Source: Candidatus Binatia bacterium (GTDB taxonomy: Bacteria > Desulfobacterota > Binatia > Bin18). Taken from it: 64,000 nt of DNA. Under the pieces are notes generated by a model. That model ran no database searches, was not told the origin of the DNA, and saw only the letters and a program-made list of their open reading frames with translations. The translations under genes were made by a program, and so were the position numbers. Every line of letters begins with the position of its first letter. Positions within the stretch are counted from its first letter, which is position 1. Shown in pieces: positions 18,023-27,459 of the stretch. The stretch spans positions 62,001 to 126,000 of the forward strand of contig JAJEFA010000003.1 of the NCBI GenBank assembly GCA_022820725.1, read 5' to 3'.

Positions 18023-19042
18023 CTACTGCGGCCAGAAGGTATCGGCAATTGCCTGGAGCTTTTTCGTCAGTTTTTCGGGAGTCATTCCCCAGTTGGGCGG
18101 TACGATACACATAGAGTTGGCCCGCTGCCACAAGGGCTCAATCCGTTCCCGGACCTGGTCCGGCGTGCCATGCGCGCCGAAGGCCCGGACCATTTCGTCC
18201 GGCACGTATTGCGCGGCCTGCACGCAGTTCATCGTCTTGGAGGCTTCACTGATTTTACGTGCCTCGGCTCCGAAGCCGTGGGCCTCGAAATAGGGGTAGT
18301 ACTGACTGAAGCCCGAGTAGAAGGCTAGCCAGGGCTTGGCATCCTGCAAGGCCACCTTTTCGTCCTCATCAATGGACACCGTCACCCAGGGCTGAAAATG
18401 AATCGCGGCGGGATCGCGCCCGGTGCGCGCCGCGCCGACGGCCACGGACTCTTGGGCCTGGCCCAGGGACCATTCGACCGACCAGACCGGATGCCCGATC
18501 AAGCCGTCAGCCACCTCGCCCGTCAATTCACACATGCGCTGGCGCAGGGCGGCAATCCAGACGGGAATACGTTCGCGATACGGCGGGAGCGTGGGTTGAT
18601 AGGCATCAAACTTGAGCTGATAGAACTGTCCCTCCCAGGACTGCATCTCCCCAGAGCGGGCGCCGTCCTCAACGTGTCGCAGAATCTGCACGACCTCGCG
18701 CAGCCGTGACACCGGCTTGTCGTACGGCATCCCGAAATAACCGTTGGTCCAGTGTTTAGGGCCGGTGCCCATCCCCAGAGTGAAGCGGCCTTTGGACAGG
18801 TGGTCGAGATCAAGCGAAGTGACTGCGGTCTCAAACGGGCTGCGCGTCAAGCCGATCGCAATGCCGGTGGCGAGTTCAAGGCGCGTTGTCGAGACCGCCG
18901 CAGCCGCCAACGGTGCAAACGGCGAGCCGTACACCTGGGGAACGGTCACCCCGGCAAGGCCGCGGTCTTCCAGCTTTTTGACGGCAGTGGCAAAATCCGG
19001 TTCAAGCGCCGGAATCACAAACGACCAGTATTTTCGATCCAT
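18023..19042 (-). CDS. LLM-class flavin-dependent oxidoreductase (F420-type look)
   Basis: Luciferase-like oxidoreductase of 339 residues. TTRLELATGIAIGLTRSPF near residues 52-70 and KGRFTLGMGTGPKHWT near 88 resemble F420-dependent family members (MDO-like), but the cofactor cannot be settled here. The GAGGAGG site is followed by GCCATTCT and the ATG. Those eight bases and the adjacent G pair with an upstream copy of AGAATGGCC, so the start region may be held in a leader hairpin. An enoyl-CoA hydratase gene follows on the same strand. Confidence 0.88.
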   Translation of the reverse strand: MDRKYWSFVIPALEPDFATAVKKLEDRGLAGVTVPQVYGSPFAPLAAAAVSTTRLELATGIAIGLTRSPFETAVTSLDLDHLSKGRFTLGMGTGPKHWTNGYFGMPYDKPVSRLREVVQILRHVEDGARSGEMQSWEGQFYQLKFDAYQPTLPPYRERIPVWIAALRQRMCELTGEVADGLIGHPVWSVEWSLGQAQESVAVGAARTGRDPAAIHFQPWVTVSIDEDEKVALQDAKPWLAFYSGFSQYYPYFEAHGFGAEARKISEASKTMNCVQAAQYVPDEMVRAFGAHGTPDQVRERIEPLWQRANSMCIVPPNWGMTPEKLTKKLQAIADTFWPQ

Positions 19043-19092
19043 AGAATGGCCCTCCTCTCTCCCGCGTGCGGAACAATCATGAAGGCCATTCT
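19043..19092 (-). promoter_or_regulatory. Leader inverted repeat covering the start region of the LLM gene
   Basis: AGAATGGCC (minus strand, 19092-19084) can pair with GGCCATTCT (19051-19043), which lies immediately before the ATG at 19042. The 9-bp perfect arms are 32 bases apart. The structure would partly cover the ribosome site, or alternatively the two arms could be a repressor operator. Confidence 0.4.
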
Positions 19093-19196
19093 TATATCAT
19101 CCGTCTCGGTCGCGCATGCCCTGTCCTCGTTCGACGTGAACCTGACTTGGACGCCAGGTAAGGCAGAAGAGTTTCCCGCGCCCTTGAGGCTGGCTG

Positions 19197-19220
19197 TCCT
19201 CGCTCTTTGCGGAGCGAGGA
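19197..19220 (-). terminator. Terminator-like hairpin after the catalase remnant
   Basis: A perfect 9-bp stem (TCCTCGCTC with GAGCGAGGA) closes on a 6-base loop. It lies 14 bases after the stop of the catalase fragment on the minus strand, fitting the original terminator of that lost gene. No long T-tract follows. Confidence 0.45.
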
Positions 19221-19233
19221 AACCAAACGAACG

Positions 19234-19347
19234 CTATGCGGCGTCCTTGTGACAATCAACTTCAAGCGCTTTCCGTATCCCGTTCCCGTAGGCGGGATCG
19301 GCCTGGTCGAAATGCGCAAACTGCTTGTCGATAATGTCCTGCGGAAC
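19234..19347 (-). pseudogene. C-terminal remnant of a catalase gene
   Basis: 37 codons read PQDIIDKQFAHFDQADPAYG and onward to DCHKDAA, then TAG at 19236-19234. This matches the end of monofunctional catalases (catalase immune-responsive domain, where IQERQ...FxxADPxYG is typical). An in-frame TGA at 19350-19348 and AT-rich promoter-like DNA lie just before it, so the catalytic part has been deleted. It is divergent from oxyR, the classical arrangement of a peroxide regulator and its catalase target. No intact catalase is seen elsewhere in the window. Confidence 0.7.
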
Positions 19348-19379
19348 TCAACAATAAAATTGATGATTTTTACTCGTAT

Positions 19380-19392
19380 GATAAATTTTATC
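19380..19392. promoter_or_regulatory. Palindromic operator before oxyR
   Basis: GATAAATTTTATC is a perfect 13-base odd palindrome ending one base before the oxyR ATG at 19394. Its placement suits autoregulation by a LysR-type protein. It is flanked by further AT-rich DNA where a divergent catalase promoter would have been. Confidence 0.4.
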
Positions 19393-19393
19393 T

Positions 19394-20278
19394 ATGAATA
19401 TTTCCCTTCGGCAACTGGAATATTTTGCGGCCGTGGCCGAATGGCTGAGCTTCCGAGATGCCGCTGACGCCTGTTTTGTCACCCAGCCCGGCCTGAGCGC
19501 TCAGCTCAAGGACCTCGAACGGCTGTTGGGCGTGCAGTTGTTCGAGCGCAGTCAGCGTACGGTGCTACTCACTCCAGCCGGGGAGACTTTATTGCCGCTC
19601 GCGCGCAACATCCTCACAGCAACCGACGAATTCGTTGATTTGGCCCGCAGCCTGACTCAGCCCCTTACCGGAACCCTGCGGCTCGGGGTGATTCCAACCG
19701 TGGCCCCTTACCTCCTGCCAAAGACGTTGCCGGCCCTGCGCCAGCGCTATCCGCAACTTCAGGTCCGGCTGCACGAAGACCTGACTCACCGGTTGCTGGA
19801 GATGTTGTCACACGGCAAGCTCGACCTCCTCTTGGTGGCGCTCGAAGCCGACCTCGGCAACGTATCGACCCTAGCGCTGACAACCGACCCTTTTGTGGTT
19901 GCGGTTCCGGCACGGCACAGACTTGCCAAGCGCAAACGCGTGACGGAATCCGATATCGCCGGTGAACAGGTGTTGCTATTAGACGACGGACATTGTTTGC
20001 GGGACCAGGCGCTGGCCGTGTGTCACACCAGTGGCGCCAGCGAGATTGGAGACTTTCGCGCCAGCAGCCTGAACACCCTGGTCCAGATGGTCGCGGGTGG
20101 AATCGGGATTACCCTGTTGCCCCGGCTCTCGTTGGAAGTGGAGGTACCCCAGATTTCACAGATTGTTATTCTACCCTTTCGGAAGCCCGAACCGAGCCGG
20201 ACCATCGGTCTCGTCTGGCGGACCACCTCACCCCGGGCACACGAGTTTCAATTGCTGGCCGAGCTTTTGGTCCCGTAA
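19394..20278 (+). CDS. oxyR: Hydrogen-peroxide-sensing LysR-type regulator OxyR
   Basis: Transcription activator of peroxide-defence genes. The protein has 294 residues. A LysR winged helix-turn-helix occupies residues 1-60 (FRDAADACFVTQPGLSAQLKDLE). The redox centre is exact: DDGHCLRDQALAVC gives Cys201 and Cys210, nine apart like Cys199 and Cys208 of E. coli OxyR. The following FRASSLNTLVQMVAGGIGITLLP and KPEPSRTIGLVWR also match OxyR. It is divergent from a catalase remnant, so its local target has been lost; targets elsewhere, possibly including bcp, are not excluded. Confidence 0.92.
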   Translation: MNISLRQLEYFAAVAEWLSFRDAADACFVTQPGLSAQLKDLERLLGVQLFERSQRTVLLTPAGETLLPLARNILTATDEFVDLARSLTQPLTGTLRLGVIPTVAPYLLPKTLPALRQRYPQLQVRLHEDLTHRLLEMLSHGKLDLLLVALEADLGNVSTLALTTDPFVVAVPARHRLAKRKRVTESDIAGEQVLLLDDGHCLRDQALAVCHTSGASEIGDFRASSLNTLVQMVAGGIGITLLPRLSLEVEVPQISQIVILPFRKPEPSRTIGLVWRTTSPRAHEFQLLAELLVP

Positions 20279-20332
20279 CCTGGTCCGGCGGTGTGATCAT
20301 AACGGAGCCGGAGGGGCAAAAAAGGTTGCACT

Positions 20333-20731
<399 letters not shown>

Positions 20732-20820
20732 TTAGCCGGCCCCGTACAAACCGACGGCAGTTCAGTTCTGCTTACGACTTGAGCGGAGCCGTGATGCCAG
20801 AAATCTTATCCGGTACGGTC

Positions 20821-22089
20821 TTACTCCGGCACCTCCAGTTTGAACACCCGGGCAGCGTTCAGACCAAGAATTTTCTCGCGGCTTGCTTCCGACAAGGTAT
20901 CCATCTGGCGCTCGATGCTGGCGGCCGAGTATGGCCAACTGCCTTCGTGGTGCGGATAGTCGTTCGACCACATAAAGTTATCGACCAGGTTCAACTCTTC
21001 GGCCAGGAGCAGCGTAGAGCGGTCGTTCATGAAGGCCGAGAAACAATTGCGCCGATAATAAAAACTGGGCGGTTCGGGCAGAACCGGACGCACCCACATA
21101 TGGTGGACTTTATGGGCGTAGTCGAGGGTTTCGACCATCCAGGGTACCCAGCCAATCCCACCCTCGATAGAGCCGGCTTTGAGGGTCGGATGGCGCTCGA
21201 ACACGCCCGAGGAGATCAGGTGCACGAGCGGGTCCATAACGGTCGACATCGAGTGCGAAACATAGTTGATCAGCGCTCCGCCATTGCCCCCGACCGCACG
21301 CGGATCGCGTCCGGTCGAGACGTGGAAGGTCATGGGCAGGTCCACTTCTTCGATCAGCGACCAGAGGGGCTCGAACGATTTGTCGTTGTATTGCAGCTCA
21401 CCCTCTTTGAGCGGACCAAAGATGGGTTTATTCGGCATGGTGAGTCCCTTGAAGCCGTGCTCCGCGGCCCACCGCACCTCGGCCATGGCTCCTTCAAGGT
21501 CGCCGGTGGCAATCATGGCCATGGGCATAAAGCGCGTCCAGTGATCGCCAAAGGTTTCGAGCGCCCAGCGGTTCCAGGCCCGGAACATCGCCCCCTGAAA
21601 AACCGGGTCAGGCGTGCCAAAGGCCAGCAGACCCTTGTTCGGAAAAATAATTTCGGCGTCAATGCCATCCGCATCCGCGTCGACCAGACGCTGTGTGATA
21701 TCGGTGCCGGCATGGTTGCGGCGCAGATCTTCGGCCTCAAAGCGCTTTGAGTAGGGCTGAAACATGTCAATATCTTCAAACGACTCCAGCGCCGGCAGGT
21801 GTTTTTCATAATTGCGGCCCGGTTTGACCAGAACGGGCTTCATGCCCTCGCAGATCGTCCACTGCGCGCCGTCCTCGTCAATCTTCATCCGCGGAATGCG
21901 ATGGAGATATTTTTTCTCAATGCGCTTTTCCAGATAGTCGTTCGGTTCGATCCCGTGCGTATCGACCGAAACCATATAGTATTTATGCGGGTCACCAGCG
22001 TACGCGGTCCGCGCCCAGCCGGCATGACCCGGGGTCTGTTTGCGCCATTCGTTGCGTGGAGATGCTACTTGAGAATCTATTGCTGCCAT
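20821..22089 (-). CDS. Amidohydrolase family protein (ACMSD/2-hydroxy-benzoate decarboxylase-like)
   Basis: Metal-dependent hydrolase or decarboxylase of the amidohydrolase_2 group, 422 residues. Likely metal or substrate ligands are seen in VSVDTHGIEPNDY near residue 40, MTFHVSTGRDP near 260, and the late Asp-His cluster WSNDYPHHEGSWP near 375. The first metal motif has one His instead of HxH, which occurs in some members. The ATG at 22089 follows AGGAGGGA; an 18-codon extension to 22143 is rejected. Relatives in aromatic degradation open or decarboxylate ring-cleavage products; the substrate here is unknown. Confidence 0.88.
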   Translation of the reverse strand: MAAIDSQVASPRNEWRKQTPGHAGWARTAYAGDPHKYYMVSVDTHGIEPNDYLEKRIEKKYLHRIPRMKIDEDGAQWTICEGMKPVLVKPGRNYEKHLPALESFEDIDMFQPYSKRFEAEDLRRNHAGTDITQRLVDADADGIDAEIIFPNKGLLAFGTPDPVFQGAMFRAWNRWALETFGDHWTRFMPMAMIATGDLEGAMAEVRWAAEHGFKGLTMPNKPIFGPLKEGELQYNDKSFEPLWSLIEEVDLPMTFHVSTGRDPRAVGGNGGALINYVSHSMSTVMDPLVHLISSGVFERHPTLKAGSIEGGIGWVPWMVETLDYAHKVHHMWVRPVLPEPPSFYYRRNCFSAFMNDRSTLLLAEELNLVDNFMWSNDYPHHEGSWPYSAASIERQMDTLSEASREKILGLNAARVFKLEVPE

Positions 22090-22188
22090 CGCGTCCCTCC
22101 TGAATACGGGCCAAACATACCAAGGAACACATAAACCCGACAAGCCGGAGCGGCACGGTACTCACGGGGGTGAATACCGTCGCCCGAT

Positions 22189-24660
22189 TTATGGCTCTGG
22201 CTGGAGTAGCGTCTTGTGTTCCGTCACCGCCAGAATCTTGTCTCGGGAATACAGAACGGGGAAATACTTGCCCTCGGCCCACAGGCCGGACAGGTCCCGA
22301 TACTGCGCCTGGGCGGGGTCGCCAGCCTGTCCGGGCGTATTGATGCCCAACGACCGGTCCCAGTTGCTGGGGTCGGCAATCAGCCGAAAAGAAGCCCCCA
22401 CGGTCTGCATGTCCTCGCTGCCGGTATTATTAACCGTAAAGCTGTCCCCGCCGCGCGGAATGGGCCCGACGTCGAGCTGTGCTCGGAGTTCGGCGTTCAC
22501 CGCATCGCTCAGCATGTGTTTGATGACGATATGGTGATAGGCGGTCTGGCCATAGGTCCAGTTGTCTATGTCCGAGCCGAAGCGGGTGGCAAGGGAGCGG
22601 ACGGCGGCCTTAAAACTCTCACGTATGAATTGGTCTCGCCCGGCGAGCGGGTCAGGACCGTAGCTTGCATCTGGAGCGAGGAGGCTGTTGATGAGTGGGG
22701 TGACAACAATACTCGCAAAGGATTCCTGGAGAGCGGCTGGGACGTGCGTGTTCCGAAATTGCTCCCACAACTGGCGCTGCCAGGCGGCATAGATTCCGGC
22801 GGCAACGGAATCCTTATCCAGCACGAAGTCCCAGGCGTACAGCGTATTGAGCGCGCTCTGGACGAGCGGGTCTGCTGACGCCCAGTCATTGTCCAGAGCG
22901 CGCAGAAACGGCACCAGCAAACGCGCCGGAATCGAATATTCGTCGCTTTGGAGCTGCATCATCTCGCGGGCCGTCAGGTTTCTACCCGCGGCAAGGACTT
23001 CCTCAATCCGGGCAAACCGGTACGGCTCCAGCCAGTAATAGCTGATCGGATAGGGATAGTTGGGCGGCAGGTTCTCCTGGTTTGCGGTTGCGATAAACCC
23101 CTCGGAGGGATTCAGGACGTGGGGTAGCTCGCGAATCGGCAGATAGCCATCCCACTCAAAGCGTCCATCTCCCGGCACGGGCACCAGGCCGTTCCAGTTG
23201 GGCCGGAGCGGCACGACGCCGACCGCCTGCCAGCCGATATTGCCCTGTCTGTCCACCCAGACCATGTTCTCTGACGGGGCGCGGGAGTAGGCACACGCCT
23301 CGCGAAACTCCTGCCAGGTTTTAGCCTGGTCCATCCGCAGGCTGGCCAGATAGGGCACCCCACCGATATCGAGCCAGGCGGCCCGCAACCCAAAAGCCAG
23401 GTGCCGCTCCGGGTCTTCGGCCAGGATGGGGCCGTGCCGGGTGTATTTCAGTTCGACCGCGACGGCGTCCCGGCCTTTCACCGGGATCGTCTCGTGGAGA
23501 ATCCGCATGTCCTCCCATTCTCCCCGGTACCAATACTGATGCGGGTTGTCCGGGTTGGTCTTATACACATACAGGTCTTCGGAGTCGGTCGGGAAAATCG
23601 TCAGCCCCCACGCTCCCTGCTCGTTATGTCCGATAGAAACGCCGGGTAGATGGGGCTCGCCCCCACCAATCACGTTCCAGCCGGGCGCAACCAGATGCAC
23701 CCAGTAGCGCAGCGATGGCGCGGTAATCGCGCGGTGCGGGTCGTTGACCAGGAGCGGCTGCCGAGAGAGCGTTTTGGTGCCGTTTACCACCCAATTATTA
23801 CTACCCTCGTCTTGGGATACGCTCTTTCCGGGGAAGGTTCGGCCAGCAGCCTGAGGAGTTGCGTCAGCGGTTTCCGTAGCCCGATGCTGTGGATCAACAA
23901 TGTCTTCAGGAGTAAAGACGATCCCTTCGCGCGCGGCTTGATAATACTTCAGGACATCACCTGGAATGGTCGCTACATCGAGCCCTTCGGCCACGGTCAG
24001 GTCGGGCGTACCGGGGTGCAAATGGAGCATCGCCCGGATGGCTTCGGGCTGCATAGTTTGCAGCGCCTGGGCGATCAGAACCTCGGTTTCCAGGTTCAGA
24101 AAAATTCCACCGATACGCGCCAGCACGATGTCCGGGGTCCAAGCCTGGGGAGTAATACCGATCAGGCCGAATTCAAGGGGCAACAGGTCCGGTTGTTCCT
24201 GGGTCTGCCGAATATAGGCGTTAATACCCTCAACAAAGGCGTTAATGATCTCTTTCCCGTCCGGGTGATAGTACTGGCATTCCTGGTCCAGATCACCACG
24301 AAAACGCAGCAGCCGGGCTCCGATGTCCAGATCCAGGGCTTTGGGACCTTGAATCTCGGCCATCGTGCCGGTGACACGCCGACGCCAGATCTCAAGCTGA
24401 AACAAGCGGTCGCGAGCGGCGTTATAGCCTTGGGCGAAAAACAGGTCATGCTGGTTCTTGGCATAGATGTGGGCAATACCCCAGCGGTCGGTCAGGATTT
24501 CGACCGGCTCGCGGAGACCGGAGACGCGCAGTGTTTTCATTCCATCCTCCTGAACGCTTGTCTGAGGCACGACCGCGGCTCGACCTGGGGACGCAGAGAG
24601 CCAAGTGACGACATACAAGAGGATCACAAACAAAGATGCAGTTCTTGCAGTCATCGGCAT
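22189..24660 (-). CDS. Exported penicillin acylase family protein
   Basis: N-terminal-nucleophile hydrolase of about 823 residues that cleaves amides, such as beta-lactam side chains or N-acyl homoserine lactones (known of the family). A signal peptide covers residues about 1-30. The alpha-chain start ILTDRWGIAHIYA is near residue 55. Autocleavage before Ser287 in DEG-SNNWVV would expose the nucleophile; SNNW is the family signature. Asn and Arg partners are plausible in the beta chain (HLPGVSIGHNEQGAWG). The ATG at 24660 follows AGGAA; an upstream in-frame GTG at 24675 is possible. The mature enzyme would be periplasmic. Confidence 0.92.
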   Translation of the reverse strand: MPMTARTASLFVILLYVVTWLSASPGRAAVVPQTSVQEDGMKTLRVSGLREPVEILTDRWGIAHIYAKNQHDLFFAQGYNAARDRLFQLEIWRRRVTGTMAEIQGPKALDLDIGARLLRFRGDLDQECQYYHPDGKEIINAFVEGINAYIRQTQEQPDLLPLEFGLIGITPQAWTPDIVLARIGGIFLNLETEVLIAQALQTMQPEAIRAMLHLHPGTPDLTVAEGLDVATIPGDVLKYYQAAREGIVFTPEDIVDPQHRATETADATPQAAGRTFPGKSVSQDEGSNNWVVNGTKTLSRQPLLVNDPHRAITAPSLRYWVHLVAPGWNVIGGGEPHLPGVSIGHNEQGAWGLTIFPTDSEDLYVYKTNPDNPHQYWYRGEWEDMRILHETIPVKGRDAVAVELKYTRHGPILAEDPERHLAFGLRAAWLDIGGVPYLASLRMDQAKTWQEFREACAYSRAPSENMVWVDRQGNIGWQAVGVVPLRPNWNGLVPVPGDGRFEWDGYLPIRELPHVLNPSEGFIATANQENLPPNYPYPISYYWLEPYRFARIEEVLAAGRNLTAREMMQLQSDEYSIPARLLVPFLRALDNDWASADPLVQSALNTLYAWDFVLDKDSVAAGIYAAWQRQLWEQFRNTHVPAALQESFASIVVTPLINSLLAPDASYGPDPLAGRDQFIRESFKAAVRSLATRFGSDIDNWTYGQTAYHHIVIKHMLSDAVNAELRAQLDVGPIPRGGDSFTVNNTGSEDMQTVGASFRLIADPSNWDRSLGINTPGQAGDPAQAQYRDLSGLWAEGKYFPVLYSRDKILAVTEHKTLLQPEP

Positions 24661-24693
24661 AATCGTTCCTGTCACCTGCTCGCCTAGTCTTGG

Positions 24694-25125
24694 TTACGCC
24701 TCATCAACAGGCGGTAAGACATCCGGTGTGATCTGATAGCCGTCCGCCAGGGCGTTGGTGCTGTTGAACAGCGCCACAATAGCCATGACCTCTCCCAGCG
24801 TTTCGGTATCACAGCCCAGCTTCCGCAGAGCCGCTGTGTGGGAGTTAATACAGTAGGCACAGCCGTTGGTGGCGGAAACGGCCAGGGCAATAATCTCCCG
24901 CGTCTTGGGGTCAAGGGGCGATTCTCGTCCGCTGGCCTCGGGGTGCATGAGCGCCTTCAGCCGGGTCCAGATCATCTCCAGATTGTCCGGGTGACTGGCC
25001 AGTACCCGCCAGAAATTCGGCACTGCCGGAATGCCCTTGGTGGCTTTGATGTCGGCATAGATCTCCGCGACCTTACCGGTGGCTTCTTCTTCCGCGACCA
25101 TGCGCACGGTTGCAGCGCGTACCAT
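24694..25125 (-). CDS. Carboxymuconolactone decarboxylase/AhpD-like family protein
   Basis: Small alpha-helical protein of 143 residues from the CMD/AhpD superfamily. The motif NGCAYCINSHT gives Cys89, Cys92 and His96, the redox-active CxxC...H of AhpD-type peroxidase-related members rather than the true decarboxylase. It probably has alkylhydroperoxidase-type activity. The ATG at 25125 follows GGGAGGAAG; the much longer open frame to 25521 has no coding character and is rejected. It precedes the penicillin acylase on the same strand (gap 33 bases). Confidence 0.9.
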   Translation of the reverse strand: MVRAATVRMVAEEEATGKVAEIYADIKATKGIPAVPNFWRVLASHPDNLEMIWTRLKALMHPEASGRESPLDPKTREIIALAVSATNGCAYCINSHTAALRKLGCDTETLGEVMAIVALFNSTNALADGYQITPDVLPPVDEA

Positions 25126-25302
25126 AGCACTTCCTCCCTTGTGAGTAGCGATAAGCGATCTTTCAACCCGCCTCGTTCGGATTGCCGCCTCAGGGTGTCC
25201 CAAAAAGGAACAGAAAGAAAGGGCGGAGGCACGCCAAGTGCAGCGGGAGAGTTGCGGCCTTGGCGGAAATTCCGTACAGCAGTTTCTAAGGAGGCTGTAC
25301 AT

Positions 25303-26265
25303 ATGGCGATTCTGATTACTGGGGGTACCGGGTTTTTGGGCCGGCATCTGACACGACATCTGGTTCAGTCGGGAGAGAGTGTTGTCATTCTCGATGCCGT
25401 CCCAAATCGACAGGCGGTCGCGGACGTGGCTGACCAAGTAAAGGTCTTTCAGGGCGATGTGATGGAAGTGACCGCCCTCATGGATGTGATCCAGCGCAAC
25501 AAAATCGAAGGGATTGTTCACCTCGCCTACTATCTGGGGACGGGCGGTATACGCAATCCGCTGCCGTCGATCAATGTGAATTGTATCGGCACCACAAACA
25601 TTTTTGAGGCTGCCCGGCTGAGCGGTCTGAAGCGCGTCGTGTATATGAGTTCGGTCGCGGTCTTTCCCGAACGCACAGCCAGCACCGCCCCGGAGTTGGG
25701 CGAAGACGATCCGCCCGCTCCGTCCACCAACAACCAGGCCGGCCTGTACGGTGCGTGCAAATTATTCAACGAACATACCGCAGACTACTATAACCACGCC
25801 TATGGTATGGACTTCATTGCAATTCGGCCGACCTCGGTGTTTGGTGAGGGGCGCGGCCAGCGCCGGGGAGCGGCAGGGGATCATTTTATGGTGGCCCCTG
25901 AGCTGGCCCTGCTCGGCAAGCCAGTCGTTATGCCGCAGGACGAGCAGATTGCCGACTGGCTCTATGTTGCCGATGCTGCCGAGGTCTTTCGTCGGGCCTA
26001 TCATATTGAAAACCCGCAATCCCGCGTCTTCAACATGGCCGGTCCCAGCCGCAAGACAGGCGAGATCACGGCTTATCTGCGCGAGTTGCTGCCCAACGCC
26101 AACATCTCAGTGAGCGATAAACCCGTCGCCATGACCTCTCTGGTCAACACCGACCGCCTGCGGACCGAGTTGGACTTCACACCAAAGTACACGGTCGAGG
26201 ACGGCATCCTGGCCTATCTGAACGACGTGCGGAAACGCGAAGGCATGCCGCTGGAGCCACGGTAG
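25303..26265 (+). CDS. NAD-dependent epimerase/dehydratase family protein
   Basis: Extended short-chain dehydrogenase fold, 320 residues. The Rossmann motif TGGTGFLGRHL is at residues 6-16. The catalytic pair YGACK (Tyr-x3-Lys) lies near residue 150, with the Ser-rich strand VYMSSVAVF before it. The ATG at 25303 follows AAGGAGG. An open frame extends to 24838 but overlaps the AhpD-like gene antisense and is not used. It leads a same-strand group with the LLM oxidoreductase and enoyl-CoA hydratase, so a role in a catabolic pathway is as likely as sugar-nucleotide metabolism. Confidence 0.9.
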   Translation: MAILITGGTGFLGRHLTRHLVQSGESVVILDAVPNRQAVADVADQVKVFQGDVMEVTALMDVIQRNKIEGIVHLAYYLGTGGIRNPLPSINVNCIGTTNIFEAARLSGLKRVVYMSSVAVFPERTASTAPELGEDDPPAPSTNNQAGLYGACKLFNEHTADYYNHAYGMDFIAIRPTSVFGEGRGQRRGAAGDHFMVAPELALLGKPVVMPQDEQIADWLYVADAAEVFRRAYHIENPQSRVFNMAGPSRKTGEITAYLRELLPNANISVSDKPVAMTSLVNTDRLRTELDFTPKYTVEDGILAYLNDVRKREGMPLEPR

Positions 26266-26302
26266 AACAGCTTGGTGAAGGAGCGTTAGAGAGAGGGCGG
26301 AT

Positions 26303-27367
26303 ATGGACTTTGGAGTTGGTTTTCAGTCGCATATTCACAACGGATGGAAACACGCCCTGCTGGCCGAGCAGATGGGGTTTACTCATGCCTGGTTTGTGGA
26401 CTCGCAGATGCTCACCTCGGACGTGTATGCCTGCATGACCCTGGCCGCCGCGCAGACAAAAACAATCCGACTCGGGACCGGCGTCACTATTGTTGGGACG
26501 CGGATTCCACCTGTCATCGCGCACTCGATTGCCACCATCAATCAACTTGCGCCCGGTCGGGTGATTCTCGGTCTGGGCACCGGTCATACGGCCTGGCGGA
26601 CCATGGACATGCCGCCGGTTTCGCTCGCGGAGTTCCGGCATGCGGTCGAGGTCTGCCAGGGTCTGCTCCGGGGCGAGGCTGTCCCCTATCACGAGCGTGG
26701 CCGGCAGAGCCGGATTCGGTTCATGGATGTCGAGCACGGCTATATTAATACGCGCGATCGTATCCCCATCTATCTGGCGGCCTCGCATCCCAAGGCCCAG
26801 GCCTTGGCCGGTGAGCTGGGCGACGGCCTGTTGACCCTGAGCCTGCTCTCGCCCGAATCGCTCACCCGCAATCTGGCGGCAGTCGCACAGGGCTGGGAGG
26901 GCCGAGACGATGGGAAGCCGGCTGACTTCAGCGTGGTCACGCTCGGCATCTCCTGTGTGCTGCAACCCGGCGAGGCCGTGAACAGTCCGCGCGTACTGTC
27001 GCGGGTTGGCCCACGCATTGCGGTGGCCCTGCACTACGCCTATGAAGTCGCCAAACAGGGCAAAACGGTGCCGCCTTTTTTACAGCCTTTCCTGACTCCA
27101 GAGTACCAGCGCTATCTGGATGACCGCTGGGAAGACATTCATGCCACGCACTCGCGCTTTCTGCATCCGGGCGAAGAAAAATTCATTACCCCCGAGGCCA
27201 TTCGGGCCATGAGCCTGACCGGCTCGCGCAAAGACATCCTCGAACGCCTCCATCAGCTTGAAGCCGCTGGGCTCACCCAGATGGTTGTCTCCCCTCCGTG
27301 GGGCCTGGTGGAAGAAAGTATTGTGGAGTTCGCCCGAGAGATTATCCGACCGTATAGAAACCAGTAA
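26303..27367 (+). CDS. LLM-class flavin-dependent oxidoreductase
   Basis: Luciferase-like oxidoreductase of 354 residues, starting MDFGVGFQSHIHNGW. The TIRLGTGVTIVGTRIPPVIAHS segment (about residues 53-74) and PGRVILGLGTGHTAW (about 87-101) are family hallmarks and resemble F420-dependent or MDO-like members. The gene begins 37 bases after the epimerase and is followed by an enoyl-CoA hydratase, all on the plus strand, suggesting one catabolic operon. Confidence 0.88.
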   Translation: MDFGVGFQSHIHNGWKHALLAEQMGFTHAWFVDSQMLTSDVYACMTLAAAQTKTIRLGTGVTIVGTRIPPVIAHSIATINQLAPGRVILGLGTGHTAWRTMDMPPVSLAEFRHAVEVCQGLLRGEAVPYHERGRQSRIRFMDVEHGYINTRDRIPIYLAASHPKAQALAGELGDGLLTLSLLSPESLTRNLAAVAQGWEGRDDGKPADFSVVTLGISCVLQPGEAVNSPRVLSRVGPRIAVALHYAYEVAKQGKTVPPFLQPFLTPEYQRYLDDRWEDIHATHSRFLHPGEEKFITPEAIRAMSLTGSRKDILERLHQLEAAGLTQMVVSPPWGLVEESIVEFAREIIRPYRNQ

Positions 27368-27383
27368 CCGAGCAGGCGGTGCT

Positions 27384-27424
27384 TGATTCCGCCGAGGGGT
27401 TTGGAATCAGCGGCTGAAACCGCT
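27384..27424 (+). terminator. Tandem hairpins after the LLM oxidoreductase
   Basis: TGATTCC pairs with GGAATCA (27384-27409) and AGCGG pairs with CCGCT (27409-27424). Two adjoining hairpins begin 16 bases after the stop. There is no T-tract, so any terminator role is uncertain. Confidence 0.3.
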
Positions 27425-27459
27425 ACGCTGAGAGCGACTCTCTCGGAAGGAATGTAGAT

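Noticed and set aside
23650-24687. 345-codon plus-strand open frame
   Set aside because: Antisense to the penicillin acylase, which has signal peptide and nucleophile motif.
24838-25302. N-terminal extension of the epimerase
   Set aside because: It overlaps the AhpD-like gene antisense and lacks coding character; AAGGAGG and the Rossmann start fix the ATG at 25303.
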